Shown: one piece after another, positions 1-7,396 of the stretch | How positions within the stretch are numbered: position 1 is the stretch's first letter | How the letters are laid out: every line of letters begins with the position of its first letter | NCBI GenBank assembly: GCA_003520745.1 | Contig: DOUE01000018.1 | Span: forward strand, 40,631 to 69,079 | Direction: 5' to 3' | Origin: Erysipelotrichaceae bacterium | GTDB lineage: Bacteria; Bacillota_I; Bacilli_A; Erysipelotrichales; Erysipelotrichaceae | Length of the DNA stretch: 28,449 nt | Made by a program: the position numbers and the translations under genes | The notes under the pieces: generated by a model | What the model was told of the DNA's origin: nothing | Databases searched by the model: none | The model's input: only the letters and a program-made list of their open reading frames with translations

Positions 1-411
1 ATGGTCTTGTTGACCGACAGTGCCTTAAGTTATGTCCAGGTCTCTTCCGTCGAAAAGCCGATATGGCAATGGATCGCGGTCGTGTCTTACTTGCTTCTGT
101 CTGTCGTTCTTGTGCTCCTTTCGATCCGTTCGATTTGGAAGACCCGGCATCTAAGAATGCTTGATGTCTATGCATTCGCCACCTTCATCTTCGTTGTTGG
201 TCTTGTGAATTGTTTGAACACGGCCATTTCTTCCTACAATCTTATACAACACTCAAGTTCGATTCATTTCTACGCCATGTCAGCTCTGTTCTCATCGATC
301 GCCTTCATGATTGCCTTGCTTATTAAACACAAATTCCTGCTTGCCGGTTCAACCATGATCGTGACATCGGGGTTCCTCTTCTTCTGCTATATCAACAATT
401 TGTTTTATTAG
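1..411 (+). CDS. Small multi-pass membrane protein, unknown function (possibly 5'-truncated)
   Basis: I do not recognise this 136-residue protein. Hydropathy by eye gives four membrane-spanning segments at about residues 23-45, 55-72, 90-108 and 113-134, joined by short loops, with basic residues (for example RSIWKTRHLR and KHK) at the loop ends. An ATG sits on the first base of the window. The true start, ribosome-binding site and promoter could therefore lie outside, and the protein may be longer. It ends at a TAG followed by a strong hairpin. It is convergent with the hydrolase gene to its right. No catalytic motif is visible. Confidence 0.6.
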   Translation: MVLLTDSALSYVQVSSVEKPIWQWIAVVSYLLLSVVLVLLSIRSIWKTRHLRMLDVYAFATFIFVVGLVNCLNTAISSYNLIQHSSSIHFYAMSALFSSIAFMIALLIKHKFLLAGSTMIVTSGFLFFCYINNLFY

Positions 412-428
412 TACATTGTTAGCCAAAA

Positions 429-460
429 GATAATCCCCTATCGCTTGATGGGGGATTATC
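429..460. terminator. Hairpin terminator between convergent genes
   Basis: A 14-bp stem (429-442 with 447-460, one G-T wobble) closes a GCTT tetraloop. A T-rich tail (ATTTCTTTA) follows on the plus strand and a weaker T-rich stretch (TCTTTT) on the minus strand. It lies between the stop codons of two convergent genes, so it probably serves both. Confidence 0.75.
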
Positions 461-503
461 ACTATTTCTTTATCTGCCATGGAATACGATCAAAATCCAT
501 TAC

Positions 504-1379
504 TTAAATTATGTGCGTCAGTTTATCGATCATATCCTTCGACTCGGGAATCCCGAACAACATCCAGGCATGAAGCATATCTTCATATTCAAAGTAGTCG
601 ATTTCAATTCCTTCCATCTTACATCTTTCTTTGAGTTTGCGTGCATCCGCAAGCATGATTTCATGGGTTCCGACAAAGCAGGCGATACGCGCCAATCCCT
701 CAAGATCGTCATGAATCGGTGAAATCCGCTTTGCTCTTTCCCCGGTGTCCGGTTCATAGACCTTGCCCACATTCTGCAATCCCTCCACATCCAAGATGAG
801 GTCGAGATCGGCTAATTTTTGAATCTCGGGATTGGTTAACTCGGCATCCAACCATGGGGACAACAGTACGATCCGCCGAGGTTGAGGAAGCTTTTCTTCC
901 TTCAACATGATGGCTATCGCAAGCGCCAGCCCACCTCCGGCAGAATCACCGATGATGAGAAGGTCCGATGATTTTTTGTCTGAGAGTAAATGGCGATACG
1001 TTTCCATCAGTAGAGCAAACGTCTCATCCGCATGACCGTGAGGCGCTAAAGGATAGTCAGGAATCATCATGGAGCAATTTAATCTGCGCATCAATTTGAC
1101 GACGAACTTCCAGTGAAGATAACTCATGCCATAAAGGTAGGCTCCGCCATGAAGATATAAGACATGACGTGATGGAATCACGCCCTTTGGTTGAAGAACG
1201 ACCACATTTCGATTTAGAATCTTGAGCATCTTTACTTTGGTGGCATTGTATATAAAAGGCGGAGGAAATCCAGCCTTGGAATCCGTCTTATTTTTGCTCG
1301 ATAATCCACGCGAATAAATCTTCTTTTTAGGAATCCTTTTAAACAAAGAATTCAGAATCTTGCTTTGAAAACTTGCCAT
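504..1379 (-). CDS. Alpha/beta hydrolase, HSL-type (fold-3) esterase/lipase
   Basis: This is a 291-residue cytosolic hydrolase of the hormone-sensitive-lipase family, which cleaves carboxyl esters. The oxyanion-hole motif HGGAYLYG lies at residues 77-84. The nucleophile elbow GDSAGGG (144-150) places the catalytic serine at 146. The acid is probably Glu240 in GTHE, where the family usually has Asp, or Asp245. The catalytic histidine is His270 in MLHAWML. There is no signal peptide; the N-terminus is basic. The start is supported by GAGGT just upstream of the ATG. The gene is monocistronic and ends at a bidirectional terminator. The substrate cannot be told from sequence; small acyl esters are typical of the family. 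Confidence 0.85.
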   Translation of the reverse strand: MASFQSKILNSLFKRIPKKKIYSRGLSSKNKTDSKAGFPPPFIYNATKVKMLKILNRNVVVLQPKGVIPSRHVLYLHGGAYLYGMSYLHWKFVVKLMRRLNCSMMIPDYPLAPHGHADETFALLMETYRHLLSDKKSSDLLIIGDSAGGGLALAIAIMLKEEKLPQPRRIVLLSPWLDAELTNPEIQKLADLDLILDVEGLQNVGKVYEPDTGERAKRISPIHDDLEGLARIACFVGTHEIMLADARKLKERCKMEGIEIDYFEYEDMLHAWMLFGIPESKDMIDKLTHII

Positions 1380-1414
1380 AGTACCTCGACGGGTCGATCT
1401 TGTCGACCGTGTTC

Positions 1415-1443
1415 AACGTATCATGGAAAACACTTCATTACAA
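1415..1443 (-). promoter_or_regulatory. Candidate promoter of the hydrolase gene
   Basis: Read on the minus strand, TTGTAA (1438-1443) and TACGTT (1415-1420) are separated by 17 bp. The -10 is weak. A 6-bp inverted repeat GGTCGA/TCGACC (1392-1397 and 1403-1408) lies between it and the start codon and could be an operator or a leader hairpin. Confidence 0.3.
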
Positions 1444-1446
1444 GAT

Positions 1447-1475
1447 AAAAAAATCCACTTTCGTGGATGTTTTTT
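1447..1475 (-). terminator. Terminator of tRNA-Leu(CAG)
   Basis: On the minus strand, ATCCAC-GAAA-GTGGAT (a GNRA-capped 6-bp stem, 1453-1468) is followed directly by a run of T residues, a few bases after the tRNA CCA end. Confidence 0.8.
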
Positions 1476-1479
1476 CTCA

Positions 1480-1562
1480 TGGTGCACCAGGCGGGACTTG
1501 AACCCGCACGGTTGCCCACACGCTTCTGAGACGTGCGCGTATGCCTATTCCGCCACTGGTGC
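1480..1562 (-). tRNA. tRNA-Leu(CAG)
   Basis: This is an 83-nt class II tRNA. The acceptor stem is GCACCAG/CTGGTGC and the D stem GCG/CGC. The anticodon stem CACGT/GCGTG encloses loop CTCAGAA, so the anticodon is CAG (plus-strand 1526-1528) and reads CUG. There is a long variable arm and a GTTCAAGTC T-arm segment. The CCA end is genome-encoded (plus-strand TGG at 1480-1482). It is nearly identical in acceptor and anticodon stems to the tRNA-Leu at 18239-18322. Confidence 0.95.
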
Positions 1563-1577
1563 GTGACTTGCTTTACA

Positions 1578-1583
1578 ATTATA
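1578..1583 (-). promoter_or_regulatory. Extended -10 promoter of tRNA-Leu(CAG)
   Basis: TATAAT on the minus strand is preceded by TGT, giving an extended -10. It lies about 15 bp before the 5' end of the tRNA. No good -35 box is visible at the usual distance. Confidence 0.55.
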
Positions 1584-1613
1584 ACAAATTCCGTCAACAT
1601 TTCCATACTTTTT

Positions 1614-1642
1614 TAAGAAAAAGGTGGGAATGTTCCCACCTT
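1614..1642 (-). terminator. Terminator of the ABC-2 exporter operon
   Basis: A 9-bp stem (1621-1629 with 1634-1642, AAGGTGGGA/TCCCACCTT) is followed on the minus strand by a T-rich tract. It begins 4 bp after the stop codon of the last permease gene. Confidence 0.8.
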
Positions 1643-1645
1643 AGG

Positions 1646-2446
1646 CTAGAGGTGTAAATCGCGACGGGGGAAACGGATGAACGCCATTCCCAGACCGATC
1701 AAAATCAAGAGGAGACTCAACCCGATATACAGAGGATCAAGTGTCAACTTGTCCAGGATGTCGGGGGAGGGGAAATATTTGAAAGGAAGGAAGGGTCTCA
1801 TCCAACCGGAGTTTTCCAACATATCCATGAAGACCGTCCCGAGATAGACGAATCCCATGACGCTTAACATGATCATGGAAGATTTGCGGTTGTCTCTCAG
1901 AGCGCCGGATAAACCAAACGACAGACAATAGAAGATCAGCATGATGAGGATCAACGCAATGAGGAAGAGCATGATTTCCGAAGTGATGTCTTCGGTAGGA
2001 GCGACTTTCTTCACCAACACCAGCGAAATCACGGCGTCGACCGCAACGAAAGCCAAGACATAAACCAACCCGGCCATCAACTTCTGACCCAATACGGATG
2101 CACGATAGATCGGTTTGACCATCAGGAACTCGGCGGTTTTGTCTCTTTCTTCTTTCGCCAGGATCCCGGCACCCAGGATGATCGCATAGACCGCCCCCAT
2201 GATCATCAGATAGAAATGGATGATCGCGTAGAATCCTCCGATCGATGCCACGTCGATGTTATACATGCCGAACATCGCCAAAAAGGCTTTGGGGAGTTTG
2301 TCCATCAGATCCGTGATGTCCTGACCGCCCGTCGCATACATCCCCGTGAATTTCCCGATGCCGCCGCCGACCATCGCAAGAATCCCGATCGACCAGAACA
2401 ACAGGTATTTCCAATACATTTTCAATTCATGAAAAAACAGGTTCAT
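1646..2446 (-). CDS. ABC-2 type transporter permease (second permease of the exporter)
   Basis: This 266-residue integral membrane protein has about six hydrophobic segments and is the last gene of a three-gene ABC exporter operon. The start was placed at the ATG ending at 2446 because AGGAGG (2455-2460) sits 8 bp before it; a GTG nine bases upstream would overlap that site. A cytoplasmic motif, ERDKTAEFLMVKPIYR, after the second transmembrane region closely matches the equivalent part of the adjacent permease. Both proteins also end in an F-x-R-[RK]-D-[LI]-H tail. The pair probably forms a heterodimeric pore served by the ATPase at 3257-4135. The substrate is unknown; relatives export drugs, antimicrobial peptides or ions. 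Confidence 0.8.
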   Translation of the reverse strand: MNLFFHELKMYWKYLLFWSIGILAMVGGGIGKFTGMYATGGQDITDLMDKLPKAFLAMFGMYNIDVASIGGFYAIIHFYLMIMGAVYAIILGAGILAKEERDKTAEFLMVKPIYRASVLGQKLMAGLVYVLAFVAVDAVISLVLVKKVAPTEDITSEIMLFLIALILIMLIFYCLSFGLSGALRDNRKSSMIMLSVMGFVYLGTVFMDMLENSGWMRPFLPFKYFPSPDILDKLTLDPLYIGLSLLLILIGLGMAFIRFPRRDLHL

Positions 2447-2458
2447 AGCGTGCACCTC

Positions 2459-3253
2459 CTAGAGCGCATGGATGTCTTTACGAACAAAGATGATGAAGCT
2501 TGATCCGACGAGTAGGACGATCAAGGCCAGCGACCATAACAAGAACACGGGTTCGAAAGTCTGGGTCGAGATGATTTTGAATTTATCGAAGAACTGAAAC
2601 GGGGAGAAATAGCGGATCCAAGGATCGTCGAAGACCCCTTTCAGCATATTTAAAACGAAGAAACCGAAGACGACGGAGAGGGATACCGGGGCGATTGAGC
2701 GCAGTTTCCGGAAGGTCGCACCGCAGAAGATGCCGATCGATGCGAAAATCAGTTGTAGAATGAACGTACTCAGACTGACAAGCAACAGTCCGCTCATCGA
2801 ATACGGTTCATTGATGACGCTTAAGCCGAGAATCGTCGCAATCAATAAGACAAGGTTCGTGACGGCGAGAATCGTGAAGATGCTTGCGACCTTCATGGCG
2901 AAGATCATCGGTCGCGTCACGGGTTTGGTCATGAGAAATTCGGAAGTATGGGTACGTGTTTCACGACCCATCGTCCCCAAGCCGACGATGATCCCTTGAA
3001 ACGCCGCCATCAATTGGATATAGACGGCGATGAAGGAATAGAATCCAAGGATCGTGAAGAATTGGTCGGGATCGAAATCAAGCGCTATCAGCACTTCTTT
3101 GGGATAGTTCTGCAACATCTCGATCAAGGACGCCGAGCTTTCATAGAAAATCGGGAAAATCTGAAGAAACATAAACGCAACGAAGCACAGGACGATCATC
3201 CAAATCAACGTGCTCTTCAGGTTGCTTTTGATCTCGAAAGTAAAAATGTTCAT
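2459..3253 (-). CDS. ABC-2 type transporter permease (first permease of the exporter)
   Basis: This 264-residue membrane protein has about six transmembrane segments and a larger loop after the first (about residues 38-65). It carries the motif RETRTHTSEFLMTKPVTR at the cytoplasmic side and ends in FVRKDIHAL, both echoed in the neighbouring permease, so the two arose by duplication. Its ATG is preceded by AAGGAGT. The gap to the ATPase gene upstream is 3 bp, and its TAG overlaps the ribosome-binding site of the next gene. It is inferred to form the export channel with its paralogue. The substrate is not predictable. Confidence 0.8.
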   Translation of the reverse strand: MNIFTFEIKSNLKSTLIWMIVLCFVAFMFLQIFPIFYESSASLIEMLQNYPKEVLIALDFDPDQFFTILGFYSFIAVYIQLMAAFQGIIVGLGTMGRETRTHTSEFLMTKPVTRPMIFAMKVASIFTILAVTNLVLLIATILGLSVINEPYSMSGLLLVSLSTFILQLIFASIGIFCGATFRKLRSIAPVSLSVVFGFFVLNMLKGVFDDPWIRYFSPFQFFDKFKIISTQTFEPVFLLWSLALIVLLVGSSFIIFVRKDIHAL

Positions 3254-3256
3254 GGC

Positions 3257-4135
3257 TTACTCCTTCTCGTAGTAGTGCATGAAAATCTCTTCGAGATCGG
3301 GCTCGCTCATGCTGATGCGGGATACATCCAACAACGAGAGTTTCTTCAACAACTCGTTGGCTTCCCCGTTGTACAGGAAAGACACTTCGCTGCCGTTGAC
3401 TTTCACATTGTTCATCGACCCGTTGAAGAAATGCTCGGGAAGCAGGGATTTCGTTTCCATATCCACTTTCAAATACGTATTCTCCTTCAGTGAACTCATG
3501 GTGTCGATGCGCACGATCTTGCCGTCCTTGATGATGGCGACCCGGTCGCAGATCTTCTGCACTTCGCTTAGGATATGCGAGGAGAACAACACGGTCGCCC
3601 CACGTTTGTTTTCTTCTTTCAGGATCTCGAAGAATGTTTGTTGCATCAACGGGTCAAGCCCCCCGGTCGGTTCATCCAGAATGATGACTTTCGGTGAATG
3701 AAGCAATCCTTGGACGATCCCGACTTTTTTCTTGTTACCATAGGAAAGGTCGTCGATCTTACGGTTGAGATCCAAGTCCAAACGTTTCGCCAGTTCCTTG
3801 ATTTTCGCGGAACAGTCTTTCCTATAAAAAGAAGCGGAATAAGAAAGCAGATCTTTCACTTTCATATTATCGTAATAGAAGACTTCGGATGGGAGATATC
3901 CGATTTCTTCATGGATTTTCCGGTACTCTTTTTGACAATCCAAACCAAAGATCGATGCCGACCCTTGCGTCGGCTTGATCAGATCCAGAAGCAAGCGGAT
4001 CGTCGTCGATTTCCCCGCTCCGTTTGGACCGATGAACCCGAAAATCTCGCCTTCTTCGATGGATAGGTCGACCTCTACGATCCCGCGCGATTTCCCATAA
4101 TACTTCGTCAATTGCTTTGTTTCAATGATGCCCAT
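3257..4135 (-). CDS. ABC transporter ATP-binding protein (exporter type)
   Basis: This 292-residue nucleotide-binding subunit powers the two permeases encoded downstream. Walker A is GPNGAGKST (36-44), the signature is LSYGNKKK (130-137) in place of LSGGQ, and Walker B with its glutamate is IILDEPTGGLDP (151-162). The H-loop histidine is in FSSHIL. About 80 residues follow the ATPase core, as in drug/peptide-exporter ATPases. The ATG ending at 4135 was chosen because AGGAGG lies just upstream and a strong promoter (4169-4197) lies inside the longer open frame, which excludes the more distal ATG. It is first in the operon. Confidence 0.9.
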   Translation of the reverse strand: MGIIETKQLTKYYGKSRGIVEVDLSIEEGEIFGFIGPNGAGKSTTIRLLLDLIKPTQGSASIFGLDCQKEYRKIHEEIGYLPSEVFYYDNMKVKDLLSYSASFYRKDCSAKIKELAKRLDLDLNRKIDDLSYGNKKKVGIVQGLLHSPKVIILDEPTGGLDPLMQQTFFEILKEENKRGATVLFSSHILSEVQKICDRVAIIKDGKIVRIDTMSSLKENTYLKVDMETKSLLPEHFFNGSMNNVKVNGSEVSFLYNGEANELLKKLSLLDVSRISMSEPDLEEIFMHYYEKE

Positions 4136-4168
4136 GATAACCTCCTGAAGGATTAGGACTCCAAGAGA

Positions 4169-4197
4169 ATTGTATTCCTTCTGATAGCCTCTTTCAA
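4169..4197 (-). promoter_or_regulatory. Promoter of the ABC-2 exporter operon
   Basis: Minus strand: TTGAAA (4192-4197), a 17-bp spacer, then TACAAT (4169-4174). The expected leader is short, with AGGAGG at 4141-4146. Confidence 0.7.
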
Positions 4198-4240
4198 GGC
4201 TTGCCGGAAGCAAGTTGTCACTTCGATATAAAATCGGTAT

Positions 4241-4263
4241 AAAAAAACCCGTAAAAACGGGTT
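4241..4263 (-). terminator. Terminator of the lipoprotein gene
   Basis: Minus strand: AACCCG/CGGGTT stem (4258-4263 with 4246-4251) followed by seven T residues. The stem overlaps the TAA stop codon. Confidence 0.8.
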
Positions 4264-4846
4264 ATTTGGTCAATGCGGATTGATTGAGGGTGAATCGTTC
4301 GGCGGCGAAACGGATTGCCACATCCTGGTTCGTAAGGTAGGTTTTGGCTTCATCGTCGAGCTTGCTTTCCAGATTCACCAAGGCGATGAGGACCTGGTCG
4401 GTTGACAGATCGGCGAGGATCGTCGCCCCGGCATATTCGCCGGTCAAATCGAGATCCGCTTTCCCCAACGCTTTGAAGACGATCACTTCCTCAAACGAAC
4501 CTTCATGATGGTAGTAGATTCCGAATTCGTCCCGGGTCAGGTTCTCCAAGAACTCCAGGCGGTCCGGCAGTTCCCCGTCGAAGCCGAGCGTCCCTTGTAT
4601 CATTTCCACAAAGACGCTGGAAACACCGTTTGCGGTCTTTACGTCGAGTACGTGGTAACTGTCCCCGTCCCTGAGCTTATCCGTCAACTCTTTCACCGTA
4701 TCGTTGAGCGCTTCGATCTGCTCACTCAGCGCCTCCAACTTCGTTTCCAAGTCGGTGATTTTCTGTTCATAATCTTCTTTCGTGACATTCGCACCGCACC
4801 CCGTCATCAGGAAGAGCGCCAAGACAACGATGATCAACTTTTTCAT
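4262..4846 (-). CDS. Putative lipoprotein with N-terminal coiled coil
   Basis: This 194-residue protein is predicted to be anchored on the outer face of the membrane. Residues 1-17 form a lipoprotein signal peptide with lipobox LMTGC, so lipidation is expected at Cys17. Residues 22-60 are strongly heptad-like (regular Leu/Ile spacing with Glu/Lys) and should form a coiled coil. The remaining ~130 residues look like a compact alpha/beta domain that I do not recognise. AAGGAGG precedes the ATG. It has its own promoter (4928-4955) and terminator, so it is monocistronic. Function unknown. Confidence 0.75.
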   Translation of the reverse strand: MKKLIIVVLALFLMTGCGANVTKEDYEQKITDLETKLEALSEQIEALNDTVKELTDKLRDGDSYHVLDVKTANGVSSVFVEMIQGTLGFDGELPDRLEFLENLTRDEFGIYYHHEGSFEEVIVFKALGKADLDLTGEYAGATILADLSTDQVLIALVNLESKLDDEAKTYLTNQDVAIRFAAERFTLNQSALTK

Positions 4847-4927
4847 GCTGAATCCTCCTTCTTTATTTTATCCGATTCCAAGGAAAACATTGTGGACGAA
4901 TTGTGTGTTTTTCATGGTTCAGGGTGT

Positions 4928-4955
4928 ATTATACCCCATCCAAGAGATTTTTCAA
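4928..4955 (-). promoter_or_regulatory. Promoter of the lipoprotein gene
   Basis: Minus strand: TTGAAA (4950-4955), 16-bp spacer, TATAAT (4928-4933). It leaves a leader of about 75 nt. I see no terminator between the upstream gene's stop (4962) and this promoter. Confidence 0.7.
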
Positions 4956-4961
4956 GATTAC

Positions 4962-5687
4962 TTAAATGCCTCGGTCGATCTTCAAGAGAAAGGCCAAGCC
5001 CCCCATGATTTCAATCAGCAAATAATAGCACACGATGCACAGTACGGCATAGGCGATCCAATGGGCATCGTAAACCTGCCGGAAGACCGGAAAATCCTCA
5101 ATCGGCGGCCACTTAAGATAGAAGAAGTTCTGACCGGTCAGTTCATTAAGCGCGATGGATCCAAGGATGAACGGAAACAGGAAACGTTGTGCTTTCCGTT
5201 TCGCCTGTTTGTCCGAGACGATCTTGTTTACCACGCGCAGATAGACCACGTTCACGATGATGGAAGCGTGGATCAAGAAGAAGAGATAGAAGCGGAAACG
5301 GTCGTATCCATGGATGATGTCCGCCAACAAGAACGAGAAGAAGGCGCCATAGCTGTAGAAATAGACGATTGGGGAAAGCTTACGATCCAAGGTGACCATA
5401 CAATAGGCACTGAGATACAGGGTGAGCGGGCATAGCGTCGAGGGAAGGATGATCCGCCAATCCTTGATGCCGTTTATAAGATACCATGCATAAAGCGATC
5501 CCTCGCAAAACATTCCCGCCATCGCGAGGGAGATCCGAATCGTCCGTTCATGCTTCGAAGTTCGGATTCGATCTTTGTATCGGATGAGCAGGAAAACGGG
5601 AAGGATGGCGAACCCTAGGACCGCCAACACATGAGGCAATGTGAAGAGTTCAAATGCGGTACCGACATCGTCGTAGGAGAAGAACAT
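4962..5687 (-). CDS. YwaF/TIGR02206-type multi-pass membrane protein
   Basis: This 241-residue protein has about six to seven transmembrane segments. It matches the TIGR02206 (Bacillus YwaF, TMEM164-like) family in length and in the conserved LPSTLCPL segment (81-88), the conserved His140 in a transmembrane helix, and the helix pattern with a C-terminal hydrophobic hairpin. Human TMEM164 has been linked to acyl transfer on ether lipids; whether bacterial members do the same is not established. CGGAGG precedes the ATG. It has its own extended -10 promoter and lies tail-to-head with the lipoprotein gene without an obvious terminator, so read-through is possible. Confidence 0.75.
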   Translation of the reverse strand: MFFSYDDVGTAFELFTLPHVLAVLGFAILPVFLLIRYKDRIRTSKHERTIRISLAMAGMFCEGSLYAWYLINGIKDWRIILPSTLCPLTLYLSAYCMVTLDRKLSPIVYFYSYGAFFSFLLADIIHGYDRFRFYLFFLIHASIIVNVVYLRVVNKIVSDKQAKRKAQRFLFPFILGSIALNELTGQNFFYLKWPPIEDFPVFRQVYDAHWIAYAVLCIVCYYLLIEIMGGLAFLLKIDRGI

Positions 5688-5708
5688 GGATCATCCTCCG
5701 TTTTTCAC

Positions 5709-5714
5709 ATTATA
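5709..5714 (-). promoter_or_regulatory. Extended -10 promoter of the TIGR02206 gene
   Basis: Minus-strand TATAAT preceded by TGC (extended -10). A weak -35, TTTAGT (5731-5736), lies 16 bp upstream and overlaps the T-tract of the preceding terminator. Confidence 0.6.
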
Positions 5715-5733
5715 GCACGTGCGAACCCGAACT

Positions 5734-5763
5734 AAAAAAGGGAAATGACGATCGTCATTTCCC
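5734..5763 (-). terminator. Terminator of the YczE-like gene
   Basis: A 10-bp perfect stem GGGAAATGAC/GTCATTTCCC (5740-5749 with 5754-5763) is followed by six T residues on the minus strand. The TGA stop (5755-5757) lies inside the stem. Confidence 0.85.
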
Positions 5764-6390
5764 GGGATTCAAGCGTTTCATAAAGAAATTGGTCAACGTG
5801 CCCATAAGAACCGCGAGGATCAGCGTTCCTTCACGGACGGTGGTGTTGGGGATCTTGAAGAAGAGGATCAAAAGAAGCGAAATCAAGACAAGGCCGAGGT
5901 CGAAATTACGGCGAGCCGTTCCAAAGGGAACGTCGAACGTTTCATGCAAGACATGATTCAAGCCCTCATAGGGCATATAGACCAACTGAGCTTCCATGAA
6001 CAAGGAGATGCCAAGCGCCATGACCACCACACCGACCAGCAGGATCACGAATTGAACCGGGTAATTCGACGAAGCGAGGTTCGCGACCAGAGGGATGTCG
6101 TAAAGGAAGAAATTGACCAACACGCTAAACCCCAAGGAGGCGGGTAATTGAAGGAGTTGAAGCGCTTTGAACCGACGGCGGAGGATCATGACTTCAGCCG
6201 CGAAAAACAGGATGTTGAGTGCTAGAAGGGCGGTACCGGTCTTGATCTGTCCAAGAAAAGCGACGTTCGCAGCCAATCCTGAAACCGCACTCTGTCCGAT
6301 CGCCGATTTGACGATCAATGCCAATCCTAGGGCCGTGAAGAGAATCCCGATGATAAACGTCAATATACGTGCCTTCATGTCCCGTTGCAT
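5755..6390 (-). CDS. YczE/YyaS-family integral membrane protein
   Basis: This 211-residue protein has about five transmembrane helices. It resembles the YczE/YyaS family in its N-terminal GLALIVKSAIGQSAVSGLA region, in the central GVVVMALGISLFMEAQL helix and in the FGTARRNFDL loop. Family members have no firmly assigned biochemical role; YczE is found near the surfactin locus in Bacillus. The first ATG is favoured because GAGGG lies about 4-5 bp before it; a second ATG is five codons in. It ends in a stop-overlapping terminator and is monocistronic. Confidence 0.75.
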   Translation of the reverse strand: MQRDMKARILTFIIGILFTALGLALIVKSAIGQSAVSGLAANVAFLGQIKTGTALLALNILFFAAEVMILRRRFKALQLLQLPASLGFSVLVNFFLYDIPLVANLASSNYPVQFVILLVGVVVMALGISLFMEAQLVYMPYEGLNHVLHETFDVPFGTARRNFDLGLVLISLLLILFFKIPNTTVREGTLILAVLMGTLTNFFMKRLNPGK

Positions 6391-6412
6391 ATGTCCCTCT
6401 TTCTAAAGGATA

Positions 6413-6441
6413 ACAGTACAATGGGTCTACCTCGATGTCAA
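6413..6441 (-). promoter_or_regulatory. Candidate promoter of the YczE-like gene
   Basis: Minus strand: consensus TTGACA (6436-6441), 17-bp spacer, weaker TACTGT (6413-6418), about 20 bp before the start codon. Confidence 0.5.
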
Positions 6442-6460
6442 CCGCGATCCATCAACTTGG

Positions 6461-6489
6461 AAAAACGGTTCAATGTTTGAACCGTTTTT
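6461..6489 (-). terminator. Terminator of the PadR-DUF4097 operon
   Basis: A 13-bp perfect inverted repeat (6461-6473 with 6477-6489) has terminal A5/T5 arms, so the T-tract is part of the stem. It overlaps the stop codon of the DUF4097 gene. Confidence 0.8.
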
Positions 6490-7396
6490 AGTTATTCACA
6501 TGGAAACTTAGAGATCCGCTGGTCATCGACAACTCATAGTCGTCTTGACCGTTCTTATGGATATAGGTGTTCCCGTTGGATGTGTTGGTGAAGTCGGCGT
6601 TGAAACTGCCGGAGGTTTTCTCCAAGGTCAATTTGAAGTCCGCATCCGCCGGGACGAAGAGTTCGGCCTGCCCGGAAGTCATCGAGAAATCCAGGGTGGA
6701 AGGCGCGTGGTCGCGTAGCGTCGCGTTGAAGATTCCGCTGGTCATCTCCGCTCTGAAGCTTTCGGATGCGATGCCGGTGAACGTGAGGTTACCTGAAGTC
6801 ATCGTCATGGAAAGATCGTCCACGTCGAAGTCCTTGAGGACCGCCAATCCGCTGGTCATGTTCAATCTGAACGAATCGGCGGTGATGTTGTCGAAATACT
6901 GTGCGCCGGATGTCGCATCGATGTCCACTGTTTTCGCGTCGAGCGCGAAGATGCGGTTGAGTCCGGAAGGAAGGTTCAATTTGACTTCGTCATAAAGCTT
7001 ATCGGGCAGGCGGATTTCCAGGAAGGTCTGCGGGGTGTGCCAGAAAAAGAAGAAGAAGACATTGCGATTACGGCTTGTGATCTTCAGTGTTTCACCACTG
7101 ACCGCCGTTTTCAACCATTTGCTTTCGTCAAGCTCGGCGGTCGAACGTTCGACGATGTGGATCTTGTCGTCGGTGGATTTCAAGATGTCGACCCCGCCGG
7201 AGGTCCAATCGATTTCGATCGACGAAATGTCTTCGCTGATGGTTTCCTGATGTAGGACACGTAGATCCCCTTCTTCATACCTGATCATGAAGGGGTTCTC
7301 CCCGTTCATGAAAGCGATGAAGACCAGCGACGCCAAGGCGGCGACCACCAACCAGAAGAGCGCTTTGATAAGGTTCAATACGGGTCTATTTCTCAT
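6488..7396 (-). CDS. DUF4097-family beta-strand repeat protein, membrane-anchored
   Basis: A 302-residue protein. One transmembrane helix (about 9-29) anchors a domain built from short beta-strand repeats, each marked by a [MA]-T-S-G or P-S-G turn. These turns begin at residues 143, 162, 181, 200 and 219, an exact 19-residue period, then continue at 240, 261 and 292 with looser spacing; an earlier one is at 65. This is the pattern of DUF4097, thought to form a right-handed beta-solenoid. Residues 114-119 are five Phe and a Trp. The ATG ending at 7396 is chosen because GAGGGG lies 5 bp upstream; a GTG six bases earlier overlaps that site. The start overlaps the preceding gene by 11 bp, implying translational coupling. 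Family genes usually sit with PadR regulators, as here. Confidence 0.85.
   Translation of the reverse strand: MRNRPVLNLIKALFWLVVAALASLVFIAFMNGENPFMIRYEEGDLRVLHQETISEDISSIEIDWTSGGVDILKSTDDKIHIVERSTAELDESKWLKTAVSGETLKITSRNRNVFFFFFWHTPQTFLEIRLPDKLYDEVKLNLPSGLNRIFALDAKTVDIDATSGAQYFDNITADSFRLNMTSGLAVLKDFDVDDLSMTMTSGNLTFTGIASESFRAEMTSGIFNATLRDHAPSTLDFSMTSGQAELFVPADADFKLTLEKTSGSFNADFTNTSNGNTYIHKNGQDDYELSMTSGSLSFHVNN

Noticed and set aside
2948..3493. 181-codon plus-strand frame inside the ABC-2 operon
   Set aside because: It is the antisense shadow of the permease and ATPase genes, His/Gln/Asp-rich with no homology features.
4136..4213. Longer N-terminus for the ABC ATPase (ATG ending at 4213)
   Set aside because: A promoter (4169-4197) lies inside this extension, and the ATG ending at 4135 has AGGAGG and starts the conserved domain.
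4782..5435. 217-codon plus-strand frame across the lipoprotein and TIGR02206 genes
   Set aside because: It is antisense to two supported genes with promoters and ribosome-binding sites; the product is rich in charged residues without domains.
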